Source: Hetaerina americana
Taxonomy: Eukaryota; Arthropoda; Insecta; Odonata; Calopterygidae
Direction: 5' to 3'
Assembly (NCBI GenBank): GCA_022747635.1
Contig: JAKTNV010000007.1
Location: 9,423,497 to 9,487,496 of the forward strand
DNA length: 64,000 nt
Below, one piece after another: positions 1-10,220 of this stretch. How positions within the stretch are numbered: position 1 is the stretch's first letter; each line of letters starts with the position of its first letter. The position numbers were made by a program, and so were the translations under genes. The notes below the pieces were generated by a model. That model was not told the origin of the DNA, did not search any database, and worked only from the letters and a program-made list of their open reading frames with translations.

Positions 1-220
1 GTTCGATTCCCGGGAAAGCCACTTTGGACACCTGCATTTCCACCCAAGCTATGTGATTTTTCGGGTTCCAGCCATATCTTCCTGGAAAACCATAACCGGC
101 ATAGGGAAAGGAACTGGCCCTCGTACCCTGATGTGCGATTTTCACTCGCCGTCGGGCTTAGTACTGGGTGAGTACTGCCATCACATATCAAACCGAACTT
201 CGGGTTTATTACTGTGTTTA
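1..220 (+). mobile_element. tRNA-derived SINE, family A (5' end off window)
   Basis: The window opens inside a pol III box B (GTTCGATTCCCGGG) followed by the same body seen at 1448-1722 and 54240-54510: 'cacccaagct..tgatttttcgggt..ccag', 'gggaaaccataaccggcac' and 'ttagtactgggtga', ending at 'cttcgggtt.attactgtg'. Such SINEs have no coding capacity and are copied by a LINE reverse transcriptase. The 3' end runs into a (TA)n tract. The identification rests on alignment with the other copies in this window. Confidence 0.7.
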
Positions 221-221
221 T

Positions 222-225
<4 letters not shown>

Positions 226-315
<90 letters not shown>

Positions 316-316
316 A
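226..316. repeat. (TA)n microsatellite
   Basis: About 90 bp of almost pure TA dinucleotides with one G interruption near 305. It directly follows a SINE 3' end and may have grown from its tail. The tyrosine-isoleucine reading frames across it are artefacts. Confidence 0.97.
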
Positions 317-339
317 ACCATATATGTATATATATTTAT

Positions 340-520
340 CGAATTGACTGGGCGAGAATGAGACTTATAGTCCCTTTTTCCACCTAACTCTGAGATATTA
401 CATTGAAGACAACTACATACACCCAAGTCATAGGTGGAGGAAAATCCACGTAGGCGGGAAGCTAACCCGCTACCTCAGGGCTTACAGGCGAGGGCGTGAC
501 CCCTACGCCACTGGGGTCGA
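340..520 (-). mobile_element. Degenerate tRNA-like SINE
   Basis: Read on the minus strand, 520-432 has a tRNA-like head. It contains 'CCAGTGGCGTAGGGGTCACG' (box A-like) and, about 40 bases on, 'GGTAGCGGGTTAGCTTCCCG' (box B-like), then a non-coding body reaching the (TA)n tract. No second copy of this body was found in the window, so the call rests on the promoter boxes only. Confidence 0.4.
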
Positions 521-535
521 CAAATACATATAAGG

Positions 536-737
536 GGCAGTCAATTGAAAACCGAACACTTGCTACAACAACAAGTCCGCGCACCAGCAAGGACATGACC
601 CAGCAACTACATGCGCCTGAGTTGTCACTATGCAGTTCTCCTACCGCAGCGATGTTAGTATCGATACGTAAAAAGCTAGCTTCTGGCTTTTAGCGGCCTG
701 TGTGTAATGGCGGGTGTTCTGTTTTCATTTGACTGCC
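536..737. mobile_element. MITE with ~24-bp terminal inverted repeats
   Basis: The left end GGCAGTCAATTGAAAACCGA is mirrored at the right end by TGTTCTGTTTTCATTTGACT followed by GCC, with three or four mismatches over 24 bp. The element is about 202 bp and has no transposase. A GGGGCAGTCAA-type end and adjacent TA are in keeping with a mariner/Tc1-type non-autonomous element; that superfamily placement is an inference. Confidence 0.65.
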
Positions 738-1447
738 AATGGTACCTTGGCATGTTCCTTCCTCTGCACGGGTTGTGACAGCAGAGTTAATAGTTCGCCT
801 TGGACGGTTTCAAGTATTGCGCTTAATTTTTAACTTGTTGATTCTCGGCAGTATCATGAATTATCACCCATCGTCCAATTTAAGGGTTGCGGCAAGTCCG
901 CACGACTACCGCAGTTGAAGTGACCTCTTTAGCCGAATATAGATTCAAAACACGTAGCCCGATTTCTTTTTCCAATTACCGCGACTTATTTTGGATGAGC
1001 GGAATGTTGCTTGGACGCCTTGAATCATTCGGGAAAGAGAAATCGATTCGCAGTTGTGAGCAAAATATATATTTTTTTTTTGCATTAATTTGCACATTGA
1101 AAAAATAACTCAGTGAGATGATAGTTAAATCATTGTGTACACCGTCAAATAGTAATTATTTATATGACTATTTGGTAATTTTCAAAGTGAGTAGAGGATG
1201 TATGGTGCAGAAGTAATCACTTCCACGTCCACTCGCGCTGGCTTGTATCAGTATTAGGTAATATAGGTTTACAATCAGTTTTGGTAGGCATTACATTATT
1301 CTAAAAATAATCCGTCCGCCGTGTTCGGGATCGAAGAAGTTTTGGTTGATTGTAGTGTAGGATGTCAGCTTTCCTCTGGTATCGCTAGATAAAATTTGTT
1401 GTCTCCGCCCAAACTTTATGGAATTTGCAAAACATAGTGATATGAAA
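738..1447. other. No recognised feature
   Basis: Moderately AT-rich DNA with short open frames only. I see no repeat with a second copy in the window, no tRNA-like boxes and no terminal inverted repeats. Confidence 0.5.
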
Positions 1448-1722
1448 GAATCGCGGTATTCCAGGGGTAGAGCGTTGGACTACTCACTGGAAGTTCCCGA
1501 GTTCGATTCCCAGGCAAGGCACTCTGGGCACCTGCAGCTCCACCCAAGCTAAAATGATTTTTCGGGTACCAGATCTTCCTGGGAAACCATAACCGGCACA
1601 GGGAAAGGAGCTAGTCCCCCTACCCTGATTCGTGTATTTCACACGCCGTATAGGGCTTAGTACTGGGTGAACTTTACCATCACCTACTAAACCGACCTTC
1701 GGGTTGATTACTGTGCCGTTGT
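1448..1722 (+). mobile_element. tRNA-derived SINE, family A, full-length
   Basis: This is the most complete copy. The tRNA-like head has a box A-like 'CCAGGGGTAGAGCG' and box B 'GAGTTCGATTCCCAG'. The body follows, with 'gatttttcgggtaccag', 'gggaaaccataaccggcaca', 'cttagtactgggtga' and the end 'cttcgggttgattactgtg'. Copies at 1-220, 2750-2872 (minus), 48560-48740 and 54240-54510 align to it. It is non-coding and depends on LINE enzymes in trans. Confidence 0.8.
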
Positions 1723-1773
1723 TATCGATATGAAATGAAATTATTGACTTCGTTATTCCACAGACTTCATTTC

Positions 1774-1851
1774 AAAACCGACCCAAGTTTCGACCTTCAA
1801 CGTCATCATCAGGCGATTGCGTTCTACGTCGAAACCTGGGTCGTGTTTTTA
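1774..1851 (-). repeat. Inverted repeat with hammerhead-like core
   Basis: Arms 1779-1794 (CGACCCAAGTTTCGAC) and 1828-1843 (GTCGAAACCTGGGTCG) pair with about one mismatch. On the minus strand the interior reads CTGATGA, one T, a GAC/GUC stem with a 7-base loop, then GAAAC. The outer arms could form a 10-bp helix placed like hammerhead helix III, with GUU at the cleavage position. The extra base before helix II and the weak helix I argue against simple activity. Confidence 0.5.
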
Positions 1852-2749
1852 AATAAAGTGTGTGTAATTACAAAGTCAATCACTTCTATTGTATTGCTAT
1901 ATATTGTATTGTATGGTATTGCTAGGCTTAGAAATGTGGCGGTAACGTCTGCGTCTATCTAAAAATACCTTGAATGATTTTCTAACTTTTAAAAATAGAT
2001 TAATTCATCCTAAAAATCAATGAATGAAAGGAACGAAACATAAATTCAGGTGTTCTTTTTTACCGTAGTTTAATTTGAACGTGTGCAGGCACGACCTGTC
2101 ACCATCCTCCGAGAATGAGGGATCATTCGCCGCTCTGATTGAGGGGCTCACTCGGAGAGGCGTGCGACGGGCACTCACGCACGCACACAAACACTCCCTC
2201 CCAGTTGTCTTTGGGTGTGTGTGCGTCTCTTCGCTTTGCCAGAGTTCACCTCTCGTCAGCAGACATATGGGGGGGCATCCATTCTTGCGACATCCAGGGG
2301 GCGGGGGGTAAGGGGAAACGGGGTCATAATCCTGAGATCATATTTTGCCTGCGAGACAACTGTCGGTTTTGATTAATACGACACGGTTCTGACTTAAACG
2401 ATATGAGTTTGTGGGGAAAAAAATCCCTCGCCCATGGTCAATCTGCCTCTAGCTTGTGCCCAATACCTTTTAAACACGTGTCAGTCAGCCATCATTTTCC
2501 GTAGAATGAGATTAATGCGCCATATAAATATTATTTCCGATGATGAAATCAAAGATGTTTGGCGTAGGGAAGACGATCAGTTTTGAAAGGGCACGCAAGA
2601 ATTTTGAAAAAAAATGCCAGGTAATATTTTAATAGGTGAGGACAGAGGTCAAATTTGATTAAGTCCGAGTGCGTACACAAAGCAAGCATCAACTGGGAAC
2701 TTAACATGTTTAGCTAGTAACTTGTCCCCTTTGACACTCGTATTTGGTA
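1852..2749. other. No recognised gene; GC/TG-rich block at 2075-2330
   Basis: The part from 1852 to 2070 is AT-rich. From 2075 to 2330 the composition shifts to GC with CG dinucleotides, a 'cacgcacgcacacaaacac' run and a G-rich end. Open frames there are short and resemble nothing I know. Confidence 0.45.
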
Positions 2750-2872
2750 TCCCAGCAACAAATAGCATCCCATAAATCACTCGGCTCGGGAGAAGCTGAG
2801 GGTGTCCAGAGGCAATACGAACCTTCCGGCTGGTAATCCGACCCCTAGCATACGAACCACCACGCGCTTCAT
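2750..2872 (-). mobile_element. SINE family A, diverged head fragment
   Basis: Read on the minus strand it gives GATTACCAGCCGGAAGGTTC, a box B-like motif, 'gcctctggacaccctcagc' and 'ttc.cccgagcc..gtgattt'. These match the head-body junction of the copy at 48560-48740 ('gcctctgagcagcctcagc'). It is truncated after the first third of the body. Confidence 0.5.
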
Positions 2873-3179
2873 TTGAGGAAACTTACACAAGCCTCTATCA
2901 ATTCAGGAAACAGAAAGTTTCTTATCGAGGTGCAACCATGAAGTCACAGACCGGAGAAGAGACATGAAAGCTTTAAGGTGTTCGTCACCATTCAGTGAAT
3001 GTGAAAATACTATTCCTTCGCACAATTCTTTACCAAAGTGAACGACACTATGAGCATTCTGAATGGCGTTGAGCACCAATTAATGATTTTTCTAAGTGCA
3101 GACATCAAAGCAAACCTTAAAACAAGCATTCACGATGGCTTGAAGTGTAAGATGTACATGTCAGAGTAAAATATGTCCT

Positions 3180-3535
3180 GATTGAGTCGGCTGCTAGGCT
3201 GGGGATCACTCATGGAGCGAAGGTGAAATTATATATCAACTATCTTGATAAAATTGAAAGGTCTCTTTAGCAATGACGTTGAAAATTTATTATTAGCCCC
3301 ATGTTACCACGGTAGGAGAGATCAGGCCAATAAAATTGGAGAGATTAAGTGTATAACTGATAGATTTAAGATATCACTTTTTCCACGAACGATTAGGGAT
3401 CAGAATAAGGTGTCTCAACGCGCTAAGGGGGGGAAATTATTTTGGGTCAATAGCAGTCTGGTGTGTAATTACCCCCTGCCACACACCCTTGCGATGGCTC
3501 TCAGGGCACTACGCACATAATGTAACTATAATGTG
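3180..3535 (+). mobile_element. LINE-A 3' end (RT C-terminus plus 3' tail)
   Basis: A plus-strand frame beginning near 3245 encodes the far C-terminus of a CR1/Jockey-superfamily-like LINE protein, including 'GRRDQANKIGEIKCITDRFK' and 'FPRTIRDQN'. The 'FPRTIRxWN' motif sits at the end of many such proteins. The 3' UTR follows with 'gtctggtgtgtaattaccc' and the structured core CCCCTGCCACACACCCTTG. Homologous protein stretches lie at 37623-37823 and 39161-39355. It is 5' truncated, as LINE copies usually are. Confidence 0.75.
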
Positions 3536-4059
3536 ATATAAGTATTGAATATGAAAACATAGCTCTTTCCGAATATTTCTTAGGAGTGCTATGGGAAAAT
3601 AAAAGAACGATAAAAGTGTTCTTCAATTATAGTCAATCGACAAGACGTGATTCGCCCTGGAAGAGCGTTGAAGCAATAAAATGTTGCTGCTATGTAAAAG
3701 ACTCTGAACCTCATTACCTACTGCGGTTTGAGTCGAATATTGAACGTTAGCTGAAAGTGGAGATGAAAGTTACACGAAGAAATGGAAGAGCAGAGGGTGC
3801 CAAATTATTATTGGAGATCCGGTGCCGAGAGATACTGGAATCATGAAGATTACATCCGCAGGGTTTGAAATATTGTTTTAATAAAAAGAATGCAGGTTGA
3901 AAATATAAACCGAAGTTATTAAACGGAATAAGGACTCCGTTAACGGATATATTTATTAAGTTGTCTACCCTTTGGGGTAGGTTTTGAATAGACACTTACT
4001 GTACAGTCCTACATTTCTTAGCCTCGACCAACAAGACAAAAGCTGACACCCTAAACTAC
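3536..4059. other. No recognised feature
   Basis: AT-rich sequence. A minus-strand open frame of about 80 codons at 3747-3995 has no recognisable motif and no promoter or splice context. Confidence 0.45.
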
Positions 4060-4440
4060 AAATAGAGATTAGTTCTTCTATCCTACGTACCTTCATCATT
4101 CTTTCCAACACGCCTATCCTTTTCCCACCCCTACCTCGTTTGCCTAACTTTTTCCCCTATATCACAGGTCTTCAACATCCCATTTCCAATCACTATACAT
4201 GTACTCCGTCTTTCGTTTTTATTTTGAATCTTTGCCAACAGCCATCTCTCCTTACCCACCATGCCAGCACCTCTTCGTTTGCTTTCCTTTCTTTCAATTT
4301 CACCTCTTCCATCCTTCTATCTCAAAAGCCTCCAATCTGCTACTATCACCTCGTTTCATTAACCAAGTTTCCGATCCGTACAAAACAACGCTTCGTACCG
4401 AAGTTTTCATTAGTCTTTTCTTATCCTCTAACGCTGAGTT
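4060..4440 (-). mobile_element. LINE-1f 3' fragment, strongly decayed
   Basis: On the minus strand this matches the C-terminal coding part of the LINE seen at 7746-8285, 26375-27000 and 31786-32850. Degenerate forms of the 'ETWSLKQED', 'EAFDMWVWRRMEKVK' and 'EEVLGMVG' segments are recognisable at DNA level, with many frameshifts. It abuts the plus-strand LINE at 4441, so one element probably inserted beside or into the other. ('LINE-1f' is a label for this window only, not mammalian L1.). Confidence 0.6.
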
Positions 4441-5260
4441 TTCATGGAACTTCGAATTTTCTCAACGTCCCTTTTATATTTTCCAATCCAATTAATCCAT
4501 CGAGTAACAACCATTAAAGACCTTGGCGTTTTAATTGACCAGAAACTAAATTACTCCGACCACATAAAAAATAAAGCAATGTCCCTACTAGGCCTTTTTT
4601 ACCGCTTCACAGAAATTAAAGATCCAATTGCACTCCATTCATACTTCTCAATAATTGTTCTTCCCATCATATCATATTGCTCTCCCATTTGGTCCACCTC
4701 ATCCCCAACTAATCTTAAATCCCTTGATTGCATCTCTCACTTCTTCGCCAAAATAGTCAAACACCGAGTCCCACATTACCGCAATATGCCCTCAAATGCT
4801 GTTCTTTCTTCCTTATCCATTTCTAGTCCCCAAAGCTGCAGACTTAAAACTGATTTAAAACTCCTCTACAACACCCTAAACTCGGCTATTGATTGCCCTG
4901 AACTGCTATCTTTCTTTAACTTCAGAATACCAACCCGATCCACCCGCACCCACTCCCTACTCCATCTGCCTATTCCTAGAATATCTCTCACCAAGCGCTC
5001 ACTGTTATTTCGCCTCTCCCCCCTTCTAAATTCACTCCCTCACACTGTCGACCCCTTTAACTTATCATGCAACAACTTCACCACCCAAGCTTTATCCCAC
5101 CTTTCAGTAAATTAATTTTCCCCGGTCCATGCTTGGTTATCGTGGCTATTGTTATGCTGTTATTGTCTTTTGTCCTCTTTAATGTTTGTTATATTTTTCA
5201 CTGTAAAATGGCGCCACTTCTGTATGTGAACAATGTTTTAAAGTAAATAAATAAAAAATG
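4441..5260 (+). pseudogene. LINE reverse transcriptase C-terminal fragment (Jockey-like)
   Basis: An open frame at 4444-5115 (about 220 codons) carries 'IKDLGVLIDQKLNYSDHI', then 'PIISYCSPIWS', then a helical region ending 'SPLLNSLPHTVDPF'. This order (LGV..D..L.F..H, then YC..IW) is the RT thumb and C-terminal region of Jockey/R1/I-type non-LTR retrotransposons. The endonuclease and catalytic FADD region are missing, so it is a 5'-truncated dead copy. The 3' UTR ends in an AAATAAATAAAAAA tail at 5243-5258. The intact C-terminal frame suggests a fairly recent insertion. It is a different family from LINE-A. Confidence 0.8.
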
Positions 5261-5740
5261 TGAACGGTTTTTTGCATAACGCGATTCGTCTTCTTATATT
5301 CCTTCTACTCCATTTTCATTCATAGTTCATAAAACTTTCAAGAAAGGTAAAATGTTTTACCTGGTCTAGGATCTGTTCTCCTATTTTAAAATTAAGCTTG
5401 GCTCTTCTTTTTCCAGAAAACCTATATTTTGTCTACGTTGATTATAATAGCAATTTTCTCCCACTGATTTTCTCAAGCCCTCAGCTATGATTGTCCGTTA
5501 ACAATGCGATTGAAAACATCACGTGGGTTCAATTTAAACTTCCTGAAAAAACTTACGGGGGAGTAATTATAACCGGTTACTATAACTATCAATGGTTTGT
5601 TAAATCGTATCCTCATTCGAATGCTCTGAGCACACAAGTGATGGGTTTTTTGTTCTTATTACGCCTTTTATGCTTTCTTTTCTTTTTTCGTTAAGATCTT
5701 TGACTTGGCACTCGTTATTTTCTGGCTTACATTTACACAA
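5261..5740. other. No recognised feature
   Basis: AT-rich sequence downstream of the LINE poly(A)-like tail. A short frame at 5491-5694 ends in a hydrophobic leucine/phenylalanine run and resembles no family I know. Confidence 0.45.
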
Positions 5741-5885
5741 TACCCTTCATACCGCCGCGAGGGCGTATAGCGGGGGTCGTTAGGGCACCAACCCTAAAAT
5801 AGAATGCAACCATATGCAAAATAAACAAAAGCATGCCAATTCACGCTACTGTATTTCATGCAAGACATTTTAAAAAGAGTTTTCT
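5741..5885 (-). mobile_element. Family E repeat (LINE-B tail) fragment
   Basis: The reverse complement reads 'gtgaattggcatgcttttg', 'ggttgcattctatttta' and then the GC core 'cgacccccgctatacgccc' and 'tcgcggcggta'. The same order occurs at 34236-34475 (minus), 22920-23170 and 29860-30135 (plus). It is a non-coding fragment. Confidence 0.65.
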
Positions 5886-6055
5886 TTGCTTGCATGATTT
5901 TCCTACTAATTGTGATGATCTCTTCTCAGTTATTTGATTCTAGAATTGCTTTCTTTGCCTTTTATAACAGGCATTTCTGTAAATAAATACTTAGTTTGTA
6001 TTAAAAGAATCAGTAGATTATGGAAAAATAGATTTATTTCAATTACTACTAAAGT

Positions 6056-6535
6056 ATCTTAAAATTCTTCAAAACTCATCCCTTGAGCGTCTACACACTT
6101 TTTTTCAGCGGCTTTTCCATGAATTGAAGACATTTTCTGACCCTTTGGCGGATTCCGGGAGGTCCTCAAGGGTACGCGTGCAAGCTTTTTTGACGATACT
6201 TAGGGCCCTACGGTGGTGTCCTTTGAGAGAGAATTTCACTCTTGGAAATAGGAAATAGCCTGCTGGTGCCAAGTCGGAACTGTAAGGAGGTTGGGGAATC
6301 GTCGCGATGCCATTTCAGGTCTTCGGTAGCAGACACTCGACTCTGCTCTTGGTCGGCCGTCCAAAGACCTTCGGGAAGAGTTTAGCACAGATCTTTGGCA
6401 TCGCAAAATTTTCGGTGATAATGGTGTGTGCACTGTCATCTTATCAATGCCAATACGATCTGCGATCATGCGCACACTTAACCCCAATGGTCTGAATTCA
6501 GCACTTCATGCATATCTCAGAAAGAAATTGTTATC
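6056..6535 (-). pseudogene. Mariner transposase remnant with internal deletion
   Basis: The minus-strand N-terminal part reads 'LSVRMIADRIGIDKMTVHT' and 'KICAKLFPKVF', the second helix-turn-helix region of mariner transposases. After a junction near 6300 the C-terminal part follows: a degraded PPYSxDLAP, 'GYFLFPRVKFSLKGH' and 'KKCVDAQGMSFEEF'. The catalytic centre between them is deleted and frames shift. A second scrap of the same family lies at 9175-9240. No clear terminal repeats remain, so this is an old copy. Confidence 0.75.
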
Positions 6536-7745
6536 AATACTTTTTATACAAATGTTAAAGTACAGTACGTAATCGTAACCCTTCGCGTACTGTGCACGCC
6601 TGGTTTGGGTGCATCCCCTGCCTTACCGATGGCTTGTTGGGTCTCATGCGGATGAAAGTGAAGTGACTGAGGGAGATGGAGAGGAAATTCCTTTACTCTC
6701 ACATAGGAAGTCGTGCCCCTAGTGTAGGGAATGGAGTGGGGAGATCGGTGGCGACCACCTGTGCGACGATGAGGGAGGATGAGGGTTCCTGTTCGCACGA
6801 GGAGAGCCATGGAGGGGTGAATGAGGTGATGAGGACCACGGGGGGTCGCGGATTGGATCTCCCCAACCCCTTCGGAGGGTTGGTGGCGGTTGGAGGGCGA
6901 ACGGTCCGGGGAGAACACCTGGGAGAAGGGTTCGCTTTTTGTTTGTTGCACCCCCCTCCCCTCCACTCACCCCTACCACCCAACCCGGGGGTGGGGCAGT
7001 ATTGCAGATGGGGCCACCGAATCCACAAACACCTCCCGATCCCCTGGTGGGCGGGGTGGCTGGTTGAAGGTCCCCCGCTCACAGATGTTCCTCTGTTTCA
7101 CTCTCTCCTCATTACACCTTGTCCCTCACACCCCCCGAACACCACCGAAACCACCCCCCTCCGCCCCTTTCATCCCCCAATTATCCCCCCCGTGACTCCC
7201 TCTTCCCAATTCCAACAGTCGCAATCTCTCGAGAGCCAGGAGTTCGAGCACATCGCCTTCTTTGATGAAATCCTCTCCCCGTATTCGTTTAATTAATTAG
7301 ACCTTCGATCCGCAGACGTATTGTCTCTCGCTTACCTTCCCTCCGTCCTAGTCGCAGCGATAACTCCCCTTCACGCGCCGCTGTCACACCTTCAACCTTT
7401 CACCCTTCCCCATTAAACTATTAGATAAGTACAAATCGCTCTAGTCGAACGCTGGAACAAGGGGGAGGGGATGAATGCTTCCAGCACGTTGGCATGGATG
7501 TAGGCGAGACCACAATGAGGGGTTCAAAGGGGAATTGACTGGAGAGTAGACCGATCAATAGGAATCCTTTTCTTCTCGCACAGCTCGTGATCGCAACAGC
7601 AACAATCAATTCGCACACGACAATTTCGAATCACCCGGAATCAGACCTGTACGGAATACACAGAGGCACCAACGGGGAACATTCATTAAATGTGTGCTTA
7701 AACTGTGAGAACTGCATGCGATAGTAAATGTGCATTATAATTATT
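6536..7745. other. GC-rich block without identifiable gene
   Basis: Between about 6560 and 7300 the sequence is rich in G and C runs and CG dinucleotides. It gives long overlapping frames on both strands, for example 206 codons at 6676-7296 and 127 codons on the minus strand at 6699-7082. Frames open on both strands at once reflect composition, not coding. A promoter or untranslated exon is possible. The part from 7300 to 7745 is unremarkable. Confidence 0.45.
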
Positions 7746-8285
7746 AAGTAATCTACTGGTTAAGGTATGTTTTGGATGGAAACAACTACCAAATTAATAT
7801 TTCATCGAATCCTAACAAAACATAATCCAGCAACCTACCCTGCATCACGTCACCCTTCATCTCTGAGTACTTCGTTCCTCCCTTCATCCCGTCCAATATC
7901 CTTATCCTGCTCCCTCACTTTCCTCGTTTGCCTAACATTCTCCCCTCTATTACAGTCTTCAACATCCCACTGCCGTTCAATACGCCCCTCATCCATTTTT
8001 CCTGTCTCCTTAGGATTTCTCTCAACAAACCCCTCTCTTCGCCCACCATACCAAGTACTTCCTGATTTGTTTTCTTCTCTGTCAATTTCACCTTCTCCAT
8101 CCTTCTCCACACCCACATGTCAAAAGCCTCCAATATATTTCTATCCTCCTGCTTCAGTGACCAAGTTTCCGCGCCGCACGTAACTACGCTCCATATCAAA
8201 GTTTTTACGAGTCTTTTCTTAACATCCTTACTCAATGTCCCTGTAATCCATTCCCTTCTCCTTATGTAAGACTCTTTTACATAAA
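7746..8285 (-). pseudogene. LINE-1f C-terminal fragment
   Basis: The minus-strand frame 8235-7915 encodes 'MSKDVKKRLVKTLIWSV', 'GAETWSLKQEDRNILEAF', 'MWVWRRMEKVKLTEKKTN' and 'MLKTVIEGRMLGKRGK'. This is the region after the RT thumb in a non-LTR retrotransposon. The 3' end (7830-7746 on the minus strand) matches the tails at 26375 and 32760-32850, with 'ggttttgtt'-type sequence and 'gtagttg..tccaaaac..acc'. It is 5' truncated and carries a few frame breaks. Confidence 0.8.
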
Positions 8286-8809
8286 GGGCATAAAATAGAA
8301 AGAGTGCATAAGAGCATTTCCAACCATGAAGAATATTAATTTCTGTTTTAATTTGCCTTACCTCACCCGAAATACTATTTCATTTATAAACGTCAAATTA
8401 CTATTGAATCGTATAAGTGCATACCTCCATGCTAAATTATGTTTGCAATATTTTACTTTTGATTGATAATTTTTTCATCTAAATCATTTCACCGAAAGCA
8501 TACATAAGGTATAATTATTCGTTAATTTTCAGTTGATGTACACAATCCTTTCATTCCCCAGAACGTAATTCAAACCCTTTCCCGGAGTTGTAACCGACAT
8601 CTCAAAAAATAAAACAGGGCAATAAAGACGTGTTTTCTTATCGGACGCTTATGTCAATTGATGCTCATGGTTCTCAAATTAGTTACGTATTTTAAGTAGA
8701 AGTCTATCGGGTTGGAATATTTATTAGATGTCCCCCGACATTACACACCACTGTACTCGTCAGCTCTAATCAACATGAAACAAAACTGCCGGTCTTCGTG
8801 TACGCTGCA
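8286..8809. other. No recognised feature
   Basis: AT-rich DNA with no coding signal or second copy in the window. Confidence 0.5.
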
Positions 8810-8885
8810 GGCCTAATGTGGATGCACCTCCTGCCACACACCTCGCCGGTGACTTGCAAATAGTCATGTAATGTCAATGTAATGT
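8810..8885 (+). mobile_element. LINE-A type tail, diverged
   Basis: It contains the core CCTGCCACACACCT followed by 'cggtgacttgcaaatagtca' and 'tgtaatgtcaatgtaatg'. The last part resembles the tail at 3470-3535. It consists of 3' UTR only. Confidence 0.5.
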
Positions 8886-9133
8886 ACCTCTTTTCCGCCG
8901 ATTATAATACATATTATAATTGGGATTTTGCAGTTCGTTGGTGCTGTGTAATATGTTTGGAACTTATGAGATGTAATCTTCCGATGGCGCTATTGCAGAC
9001 GTTACTCCCTTATGCATTGGAGCCGGTATTTCATCAGGTTCAGAAGATTAATATGGATCAATGGTTTTAAATAAGTTCTCTATTACGTTAAGGAAAATTT
9101 TAATTTCTACGGAATCGATATTGGTTAGAGTAA

Positions 9134-9174
9134 TCGATTGCGTAGGTTAGTGGAGAGCTAACCTACGCAATCGA
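9134..9174. repeat. Perfect 17-bp inverted repeat
   Basis: TCGATTGCGTAGGTTAG (9134-9150) and its exact complement (9158-9174) are separated by a 7-base loop. It abuts a mariner scrap at 9175. Its origin is unknown; a fold-back event at a transposon breakpoint is one explanation. Confidence 0.9.
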
Positions 9175-9240
9175 CTATCTGCGACCATGCGCACACTTAA
9201 CCAACGGTCTGAATTCAACACTTTACATGTAGCTACACCC
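9175..9240 (-). mobile_element. Mariner scrap (same family as 6056-6535)
   Basis: The sequence 'ctgcgaccatgcgcacactt' and 'ggtctgaattcaacacttt' nearly repeats 6460-6510, the segment coding for RMIADR. Only about 65 bp survive. Confidence 0.6.
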
Positions 9241-9289
9241 AAAAAATGTGACCGATAATTTTTATACAAACCTTGTAACCTGTAATTCA

Positions 9290-9480
9290 ATATTCTTGCA
9301 TGTAAGCACCTTATTTCGTGTGATTAACTCTACTTGAGTGCATGATCGAACTGATACGATATTTGTGTAGAGGTACAATGATTACGATTTTGTATGCATG
9401 GCTAGTGGTCTGACAACCCCCGCCACACACCCTTGCACCGGCTTGCGGAGTATCATGTAGATGTAGATGAGGTATCACAA
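9290..9480 (+). mobile_element. Family E repeat (LINE-B tail)
   Basis: 'gcatgatcgaactgata' and 'tttgtgtag' are followed by the core 'caacccccgccacacaccct', 'ccggcttgcggagtatcatg' and the 'tagatgtagatg' end. The copy at 36570-36730 shares the same left part. Confidence 0.65.
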
Positions 9481-9527
9481 GAATCTTCTAACAGGCACAG
9501 TATGCCACATAAGATCCGTATCCTCAT

Positions 9528-9745
9528 GCGGCTCAGTGACGGAAGGGTATCGTCTGTGACTGAAACTCCGGAGGTCGTGGGTTCGATTCTTCGTGAGGTG
9601 GATTCCCCATTGTCCAGGCATGGATATTTGGGGAAACCCTATTTTTTAGTTCAGATTTATAGCCCCATGTAAACGTCCAACTCTTTGGCTGCTTTCGGAT
9701 TTTTACCAAATCAATAAATAAATTTGCTTGGGGTACTATTGTTGA
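9528..9745 (+). mobile_element. tRNA-derived SINE, family C
   Basis: The tRNA-like head has 'CGGCTCAGTGACGGAAGGGT' (box A-like) and 'GTGGGTTCGATTCTTC' (box B) at 9578-9593. A body with 'aggcatggatatttggggaa' follows, ending at 'caaatcaataaataaattt', a typical A/T-rich SINE tail. No second copy is present in the window. Confidence 0.65.
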
Positions 9746-9919
9746 TATACGGGTGAGTGCAGTGCAAGAGTACATTTCGCAAATCTTCCAGATTTTTTTG
9801 TTTGTTGAAATGTGAAAAACTGAATGTTATAATAGTTTAGTATGGTCTAAAATGGCAATTCCTCCTGATTCCTCCTGAACCTCCCCTCCAGACCCCGCAA
9901 AGAGACCTATTGGGGGATC

Positions 9920-10220
9920 GAAATGGTCGGTGGCTATCGTACTGGCTTCGCCACCCAGAGGGCCCGGGTTCAAATCCCGGCGGTGTTGGACATTTTTCAG
10001 TGGTATCTCGATCCCTACTTGAGGTGCATTGTGGAGGGCATTTTGAGTGAGTGAACCGTCCGTCGGATGGGACGTAAAGCTGTGGACCCTTTGGCGCTTT
10101 TCCTTAAGAGTTAGCTAATGCCGACGCCGGGTTTCTCTCCACCCTTCATCATTTCCTGTCCATCCCTAATGGCGCAGAAGACCTCAGCTGTCCGCCGCCT
10201 CCCCTAAATACTACTACCAC
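9920..10220 (+). mobile_element. tRNA-derived SINE, family B
   Basis: The tRNA-like head has 'GGTCGGTGGCTATCGTACTG' (box A region) and 'CCCGGGTTCAAATCCCGG' (box B). The body contains 'gaggtgcattgtggagggc', 'ccgtcggatgggacgtaaag' and 'gcgcttttccttaagagt', with the end near 'cctccctaaatactactac' (one base dropped here). A minus-strand copy lies at 25258-25520, which defines the family. Confidence 0.8.

Noticed and set aside
181..426. Reading frames of alternating tyrosine and isoleucine over (TA)n tracts (also at 13.4, 14.9, 15.2, 46.5-46.8 and 47.6 kb)
   Set aside because: Pure translation of TA dinucleotide repeats on both strands; not genes.
4140..4517. 125-codon plus-strand frame
   Set aside because: It is the antisense of a decayed LINE C-terminus (minus strand 4060-4440).
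6676..7296. 206-codon plus-strand frame in a GC-rich block
   Set aside because: Overlapping long frames exist on the other strand and in other phases, no domain is recognisable, and proline/glycine content follows base composition.
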